A stretch of DNA of 64,000 nucleotides from Chrysogorgia sp. JL179-B06 (lineage: Eukaryota; Cnidaria; Anthozoa; Scleralcyonacea; Chrysogorgiidae): the NCBI GenBank assembly GCA_035772405.1, contig JAYKKM010000263.1, forward strand, positions 5,826,001 through 5,890,000, in the 5' to 3' direction. The position numbers and the translations under genes are program-made. Below the pieces are notes generated by a model, which was not told the DNA's origin, made no database searches, and worked only from the letters and a program-made list of their open reading frames with translations. Below, one piece after another: positions 58,471-64,000 of this stretch. Every line of letters starts with the position of its first letter. The stretch's first letter is position 1.

Positions 58471-59176
58471 GATGGATACCATAAAGCAAGCTGCAACAAG
58501 CAATCCAAAGGGTAGGTGGTGGATTAAAGCCGATGCATGTGATGTCCGCAAAGGTTTAAGAGACAGTGTTCGTGGAAAATGAGCAGATGATAAAGACCTT
58601 GGGGATGGCTACATGCAGTATTTGTTTCGACAATACGAAGCCGACTGCTCGTTCATAAATAGTTTGGCTGCTTATTCCAAATCTCAGTTCACTCCTGGTG
58701 ACTTCCAAAAGCTACAAGATATGGTCAACAGTTGTGTGGACTTCCTGACTGCTGGTGAAACTAAAGCAAGGCGAGCCTATGAGAAAGTTTTGGAAACAGC
58801 CCGACCATCAGACAACATGATGATGGAACTTTCATGGGACCTTGTTGGTTATGAGGAGCTTTTAAAACAGAAGTGGGAACTCAGAGAGGAGATTGCATGT
58901 GTTGGAAACTACTTAGTGTGTGGCCAGCGACAAGTTGTGAAAGCTTGTATTCTTAAACTGTGCAATAATCTCCTGAATTACTTTAAAGAAGTCTACACCA
59001 AGAAACGAGTTGCTGCTAGTCATCATGATATTCATGATTTCAGATGAGCTAAGGAATACCAAGCCATATGCTATCCCAGTAAGATTTTTACTGTACAGCT
59101 CCATGACAGATGCGAAAATTAAAGAGCTTGAGTTAGAGATTGAGGATGCCATGGTAGCAGTCAACATGCTAACTGT
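58471..59176 (+). pseudogene. Conserved unrecognised protein, first exon, broken
   Basis: ATG at 58471 opens MDTIKQAATSNPKGRWWIKA then DVRKGLRDSVRGK, followed by TGA where tryptophan would fit. The frame continues LGDGYMQYLFRQYEADCSF and is open to near 59000, helical with Cys/Lys-rich parts. A frame change near 59020 leads to SDELRNTKPYAIPVRFLLYS and MTDAKIKELELEIEDAMVAV, ending at a GGTAAGT donor at 59177. I have seen this kind of RWWIKAD...DELRNKKPYA protein in invertebrate and fish repeat-associated genes, but its function is not known to me. Confidence 0.5.
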
Positions 59177-59634
59177 TGGTAAGTACAGTATTTAAAAAAA
59201 TAATTATGTTTAACAAAAGAGTTGACAACATTTTTATATTTTTCCTGGTATAATGATGTATAACAAATATTACTACTTTATTAATCATGTGTTTTATTGT
59301 GCAATGTTTGTGAAAATTTTATAGTGCATGTTTTATTTTTTTTTCAACAGTCTTAGATACAGGTCTGGTTTTATTCCCAGTGTCTTGAAAAGTACTGCTG
59401 CAAAGACTACATGTATCTACTGTACTTTGCTTTCAAAGATGTCGCCTTTGATTTCTCTCAAAATGCAAATTCATTTAAGAATCAATATAATAACAAAAGG
59501 CACTTTATAATCTGAAATTTCGAAAGCATTACCTCAAATTTATTAAAAAGCCCTGAATTGATTTTTTTGAAATACAGATTTTAAATGTATTTAATATGCA
59601 TAATAAAAGAAGTTAACAAGACTTATCGGGCACG
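59177..59634. other. No gene; probable intron sequence
   Basis: Follows the donor at 59177. No next exon of the upstream gene was found. Confidence 0.4.
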
Positions 59635-59739
59635 CCCCTATATATAGGGGGTTTGTCGACCGGTATAAAGCCCGGGGTCTTACCTAATATTTAAAGGCTG
59701 ACAATCGAGTCGGTCGAGCTAGTCGTCAATCGTATCTGC
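59635..59739 (+). promoter_or_regulatory. Promoter-like dispersed repeat, copy 2
   Basis: Matches 10565-10669. Starts with the perfect palindrome CCCCTATATATAGGGG (59635-59650), then GTCGACCGGTATAAAG. Lies 46 bp upstream of the ATG at 59786, so it is likely promoter plus 5' leader. Confidence 0.55.
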
Positions 59740-59785
59740 CTATACTCGTTGCCACGGTCAAGCTTCGCTGTCGATCGACGATATC

Positions 59786-60082
59786 ATGTCGTTGTCCGGT
59801 GTTCACAGCTCGGTTTCGTCTGTCACATCTACCACCACTGCTTCTTCGCCTTCTCCTTCTTTAGTGATGTCTAGAGCCCCGGCTATGCTGAGTATTCCTC
59901 TATCCTCATCGCCATACCTGTTCCCTTCTATGCCAGCCCGATCGTTAACCACAACTATGGCGTCTGGTTTCTCTTCGCCTTCGTTGAATCCTTTCCCGTT
60001 TGGTCTCGGAGCAATGCCGCCTAGCTCAGTCTCAGCCGCCGGGTCTTCCACGGTTGCTTCGTCACTCTGGCCTCGCTTGGCA
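59786..60082 (+). CDS. Ser/Pro-rich protein, exon 1
   Basis: MSLSGVHSSVSSVTSTTTAS opens a low-complexity Ser/Thr/Pro protein. Exactly 99 codons lead to a consensus donor (GCA|GTGAGT). The next exon starts at 63876 in the same phase, giving PRLA|FGAHF. The intron contains an entire antisense LINE. The dispersed promoter-like repeat upstream suggests this is itself a repeat-family gene, perhaps the first ORF of a retroelement, but no family can be named. Confidence 0.55.
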
Positions 60083-60220
60083 GTGAGTTTGTCTCTTCTT
60101 TTTTACAATACAATAAGATTTATTAGGTTCCCCGTAAGGATCTTCATACCTAATTTACATGATAAAAATATCTAAAATACACAATAAATAGTTATTTACA
60201 TGAATGTAATATATAGTTAA

Positions 60221-61522
60221 TTAATTAAGCCAACTACTGAGAAGATAGCTTCTCAAACTATGTTTGAAGGTGTACAGGCTGGATAAATTGCGGAGCTCAG
60301 ATGGCAGTGAGTTCCACAATACTGCACCTCTATAACAAAACGAATTCTGGGCCAGTGCTGTGCGGCATTTAGCTAGATTGAGGTTATCAGTGTTCCTTGT
60401 GTTATAGTTATGAATCTGCGATCTTTTCTGAAACATGTTGATCAGGTAACTAGGTGCTTGATTGTTCATACATTTAAACATCTGAACAGCATCTCTTAGT
60501 TTAAAAGCCTCGGATACTGGAAGCAGCCTCAACTCTTTAAGGGTGGGTGTGATGTGTTCATATTTCCTCTTTGCTGACAACAAGCGGGCCGCAAAGTTCT
60601 GAACTTGTTGAAGTTTAGCAAGATTTGATTTGCTAGTACCTGACCAGACGGAGGAGCAGTAGAATAGCTTGGTAAAAACAAGTGAATTTATTACGATAAA
60701 TAGTGTAGGTAGATCAAAAAGGTGACGAATTCTGCTGATCATTGCTAACTTGCCCATAAGTTCGCTTGCTAATGCATCTGTGTGCTCATTAAATGATAAA
60801 TGTTTGTCTATTATCATTCCAAGGTCCTTCACTGAGTCAACGACAAGCAATTCCTTTCCCAGGAACGTTATAGGCGGGATGAATGTTTGCGCTAGCATCC
60901 TATTAGAGCCAAACACACAGAACTTTGTCTTACCAGGGTTTATAAGGAGACGATTTTCACAGCACCATGAAGCAACTCGATTCAAATCATGTCTAAGATT
61001 GTCAAGCCCTCCATTTACATCCTTGTTCGAAAATGAGATGTAAAGTTTTGAATCATCTACATAAGATTCTACGTTGCAATTCTGACAGACTGATGGTAAG
61101 TCGTTTATGTAGAGATTGAACAGCAGGGGTCCCAAGATAGACCCTTGTGGAACTCCATGTTTGATTGTTAAATAATTTGAGAGAGAGTTTTGAATGCGTA
61201 CGCATTGTGTTCTGTCAGTCAAATAGCTTTGAAACCAGGCCAATGTTGGATCAGGAATATTAAGGTTTCGTAGCTTCTCTAGCAGTCTCTGATGGTCGAT
61301 ACTATCAAATGCTTTGCTCAAGTCCAACATGAGAACGGCTGTCACCTTTTTCTCGTCGATAGCCTTGTACAGATGACTAGTGAACAGAATCCCCAACGTT
61401 TCCGTTGAATGGCATTTCTTATTTCCGCTCTGGTGATCAGAGAGCATGTTGTTGGTTGTTAGATAGTCCACAAATTGGTCATGTGCCAGTCTTTCCAGAA
61501 CCTTCGACATTACTGGTAGCAA
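60221..61522 (-). pseudogene. CR1-like LINE reverse transcriptase region
   Basis: 433 open codons: LPVMSKVLERLAHDQFVDYL, LMLDLSKAFDSIDHQRLL, HGVPQGSILGPLLFNLYIND and VESYVDDSKLYISF (catalytic YVDD near 61062), then the complete C-terminal domain ending WNSLPSELRNLSSLYTFKHS. The sequence upstream continues in another frame (61510-62190), so the stop between them is a frameshift. RT residues look intact. Confidence 0.9.
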
Positions 61523-62190
61523 AGAGATTGGACGATTATTACCAGCGACTCATGATCTCCTTCTTTTAGATGCGCAACTACCTCGGCATGTTTCCAGTCT
61601 TTCGGGAAACATGCAGTTGAGAAGGAGGTATTAAACAGATCTGTGATGACAGGTAGAATGGACGGGAGACACGCCTTGATAACTCTCATGCTAACCTTAT
61701 CATACCCTGGAGCCTTGTTTGTCGGCATATTCATGATGGTGTTTCTTACTTGTTCCTGTGTAACGCAATCGAACAGAAACGGTGCACCACCATTCACGTG
61801 TTCCTGAATGGTAAAATTGTCAGGGGCTATAGGTTCTAGTTCATAGTCTAGTGCCAATTGCCGAGCTTGCTTTGCAGCATTTTCGCCAACTGATGTGAAG
61901 AACAAATTGAATTCGTTAGCAATCTCTTTACAATCACGTGAATATGCGGGGGTAAAATTACCGCATGGATTTAAGCAGTGGCGAACAGTCTTCCAGATGG
62001 ATGTTTTGTTACTCTTGTTCTCACTGATTTCATTTTTAACAAGCTGGATTTCTGATAGTTTTATCTTTGATTTGACCTCTCGTCGTAGGACTCTATAGCA
62101 CTGCCAGTCACGGGGATTAGATGTTTGATGTGCACGTTTCTGCAATCTATCATGTTCACGCATTAAATCTTTGATCTCAGGAGTTATCAC
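61510..62190 (-). pseudogene. CR1-like LINE: region between endonuclease and RT
   Basis: Reads EIKDLMREHDRLQKRAHQTS, the linker typical of CR1-like LINEs, then KAPGYDKVSMRVIKACLPSI and CFPKDWKHAEVVAHLKEG at the RT start. It overlaps the RT frame by 13 bp after a one-base shift near 61515. A shift also separates it from the endonuclease frame near 62195. Confidence 0.85.
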
Positions 62191-62199
62191 TTTAGATTT

Positions 62200-63516
62200 T
62201 CAATATTTAGATTTAAACGTTTTTACAGGTGCATGCTTTTCTAACACATCTAGAAAAAGATTGTTGAAACAGGATACCTGAACGTCAATGTGGTCAAAAA
62301 CCGTGACGGTGTCCCAAGGGACCTTTGAGATATCATCATAAAAAGCGTCTGCATTAAAGTTCTTATAGCTACGAGTCGTAATTGTAACTGGTTTTGTTCG
62401 AGGCATTTTCAAGTTCAGTGTAGAATAAACCAGAAAATGAACGCTAATAGTGATTCTAAGAACATCGGATCTCTTAACAAGGTCTACATTGGAGGCAAGT
62501 ATAACATCAATTAGCGTTTGCGATGTCTCAGTTATTCTTGTAGGAGATGAGATCAGCTGCGTAAGATTTAGAATTGAACACATGTCTCTTAGTGCGCGCG
62601 ATTCAGTAGAGTCGACAAGTAAGTTGCAATTTAGGTCCCCTGCTATTAAAATATCCTTGCCGAGCATGACTGCATGGGTGTAAGCTGGAATCAGTTCATT
62701 TCTAAGACAGGAGGCTGGTGTATCTGGTGGACGATACGCAGCGCAAATTACAAGTGACTTCAGTTTCTTATGTTGAAGACTTAACCAAAGCTGCTGGAAA
62801 CCACACTGAGATGTTTTCGTGAGCTCTCGGAGCACCCTAACCTTTAAAGAGTTTCGGATATAGGCGCATACACCACCGCCGGTTTTCTTGAGCCTGTCTA
62901 ATCTTATAAGTTTATAGCCATCGATGTTATATTCTTTGTTATTAACAGAAGAATTAAACCATGTCTCAGAAATTGTGAAAACATCAAAGTCACTTCCTGC
63001 AACAAGATCATTGACTTGATGGAATTTCCCACGATCTTTCAACGAGCGTACATTGAGATGGGATACCTTGATACAGTGTGGCTGACCGCAATTGTTGATG
63101 TTTTGATTAACACGGTTTAATGGTCTCAGTAAGCGGGTGTTGATGGTAGCGCCGTTGTAATATCTAGCTGGGGGGTTTCGTTTCTCTCGCGTAGTAATTC
63201 TTACGGATATCTGTTCGACATCTTTTTGTTGAAATGGTCCCGGGTTTTGTTCAATATCCCCACTCAGTATAAGTCTCCGTGATGCACTAGAATTGCTATA
63301 GTAAGCAACCGGCCTTTTTTGCTGCTTGAGTTTTAACTGTAGAACCATGGTAGCTTTCAGTGTTATCATATAAAATATACAACGACGTGTTTGTATTTGT
63401 GCGTGTTCAGTTATGCAAATCCGAGCGGTATTTTTCTTGTTCAAATCATCTTCGACTTGGAGTTCACAATCAATGTTTTGATAAAATGTTTTAAATGATT
63501 TTTCCAATAGAGGCAT
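62200..63516 (-). pseudogene. CR1-like LINE: 2A motif and APE endonuclease
   Basis: GDIEQNPGP (residues 86-94 of this frame; 63261-63235) is a canonical 2A ribosome-skipping motif. The endonuclease follows: KVSHLNVRSLKDRGKFHQVN, ISETWFNSSVNN, AAYRPPDTPA, AGDLNCNLLVDS and ISVHFLV. In the last, the aspartate of the SDH catalytic box is replaced by valine, so the enzyme is probably dead. Skipping would free the protein upstream of the 2A from the endonuclease-RT. Confidence 0.88.
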
Positions 63517-63826
63517 TAATAGTCATGTCCATGAAGGGTTTACACGATAAAAGTAAACATACTGACCCGTGCTTTGTACACTTGAATAAACTCAAACATA
63601 GCCAACGTCGCATTCGGAAATTTCCAAGTTCAACATTCCATTGCTCACACACCGTGTTGAAGTCATCTTTAAAACATCTTGTTGATATACATTTGGCCGA
63701 TAAACTTTCGTTTGAATGATATCCTAAACCATTAGGAAGGTACTTGTTTGTTTTAAGAAGTACACAAAACGAAATTACAGTATAAAAGACATGTAATACA
63801 CGGAGCACACTAACACCAGACGCCAT
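63491..63826 (-). pseudogene. CR1-like LINE: signal-like N-terminus
   Basis: From the ATG at 63826, MASGVSVLRVLHVFYTVISF then CVLLKTNKYL is a strongly hydrophobic N-terminal segment like a signal peptide. The frame shifts near 63500 into the 2A-endonuclease frame. This is the same plan as at 21.1-22.0 kb (signal-like segment, 2A, endonuclease). Confidence 0.72.
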
Positions 63827-63875
63827 GTTCTTTTTCTTCTTCTTCCTGATCGTGCCATCCTTAACTTCTGGCCAG

Positions 63876-64000
63876 TTTGGTGCACATTTCGCTGTCGCTC
63901 CGCCATCTTTGCCATCATCAATGCCATCGTTCCCAGGCCATTCAGGTGCTCCCACTTCGTTCCTTGGTGGCGCTTTTGGCGCGTCCCCGTATTCGAGTAC
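63876..64000 (+). CDS. Ser/Pro-rich protein, exon 2 (runs off window)
   Basis: Open frame FGAHFAVAPPSLPSSMPSFP then GHSGAPTSFLGGAFGASPYS, the same Ser/Pro/Gly-rich character and phase as exon 1. Continues beyond the window. The acceptor choice (CTTCTGGCCAG at 63865-63875) is supported by phase and composition. Confidence 0.55.

Larger units (their letters stand above)
60083..63875. mobile_element. Intron carrying an antisense 2A-bearing CR1-like LINE
   Basis: GTGAGT at 60083 and a pyrimidine tract plus CAG at 63875 bound the intron. The LINE fills about 60100-63838 on the minus strand. Pyrimidine-rich TCTTCTT sits at both junctions, so the target duplication cannot be fixed exactly. Confidence 0.7.

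Overview
The window is eukaryotic DNA, A+T-rich and dense with mobile elements. It looks like the genome of a marine invertebrate, and a cnidarian or a similar early-branching animal is the best guess. That guess rests on the mix of CR1/L2-like LINEs (two carrying 2A motifs), a DIRS-type tyrosine-recombinase retroelement, a Penelope-like element (PLE), ZMYM1/DUF4371-type hAT genes, and two integrase-like cut-and-paste transposons, one carrying a HECT ligase gene. Introns with GT..AG ends occur in several genes. I found no bacterial gene organisation, rRNA, tRNA or CRISPR array. Almost every recognisable coding region belongs to a transposable element and most are broken.

Layout, 0-20 kb: a hairpin-bearing tandem array (0.5-1.2 kb); an RPA/OB-fold-like pseudogene (minus); a decayed Gypsy-type LTR element with a 99-bp LTR (4.57-8.2 kb); a 4.3-kb DNA transposon with ~220-bp inverted repeats, a GGCCTA target duplication, a DDE transposase gene and a divergent HECT E3 ligase-like gene (9.00-13.33 kb); a second 99-bp LTR on the other strand (13.8 kb); and a DIRS-like element with nested inverted repeats (14.8-17.7 kb).

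20-36 kb: LINE fragments, one with a signal-like N-terminus and a 2A motif (21.1-22.0 kb); a hAT transposase gene preceded by an OTU-like domain (24.4-28.2 kb, minus), split by a 154-bp MITE; small inverted-repeat elements; and a second integrase-like transposon (32.06-35.75 kb) interrupted by an element that carries a PHD-finger exon.

36-46 kb: a PLE in tandem (one unit with the full RT and GIY-YIG gene, one 5'-truncated) with hammerhead-ribozyme motifs in each repeat, a 1.5-kb satellite of CATATATA units, and a 5'-truncated LINE with an intact RT frame.

46-64 kb: a 2437-bp near-palindromic element with ~1-kb arms inserted cleanly into a LINE with a 7-bp duplication (47.9-50.4 kb); a second OTU-like plus hAT remnant (50.5-55.3 kb); two MITEs; a conserved but unrecognised pseudogene (58.5 kb); and a Ser/Pro-rich gene whose first intron holds an antisense CR1-like LINE with a 2A motif (60.1-63.8 kb). 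The genes do not form a pathway. The organisation is one of nested insertions whose order can be read from target duplications and interrupted frames.
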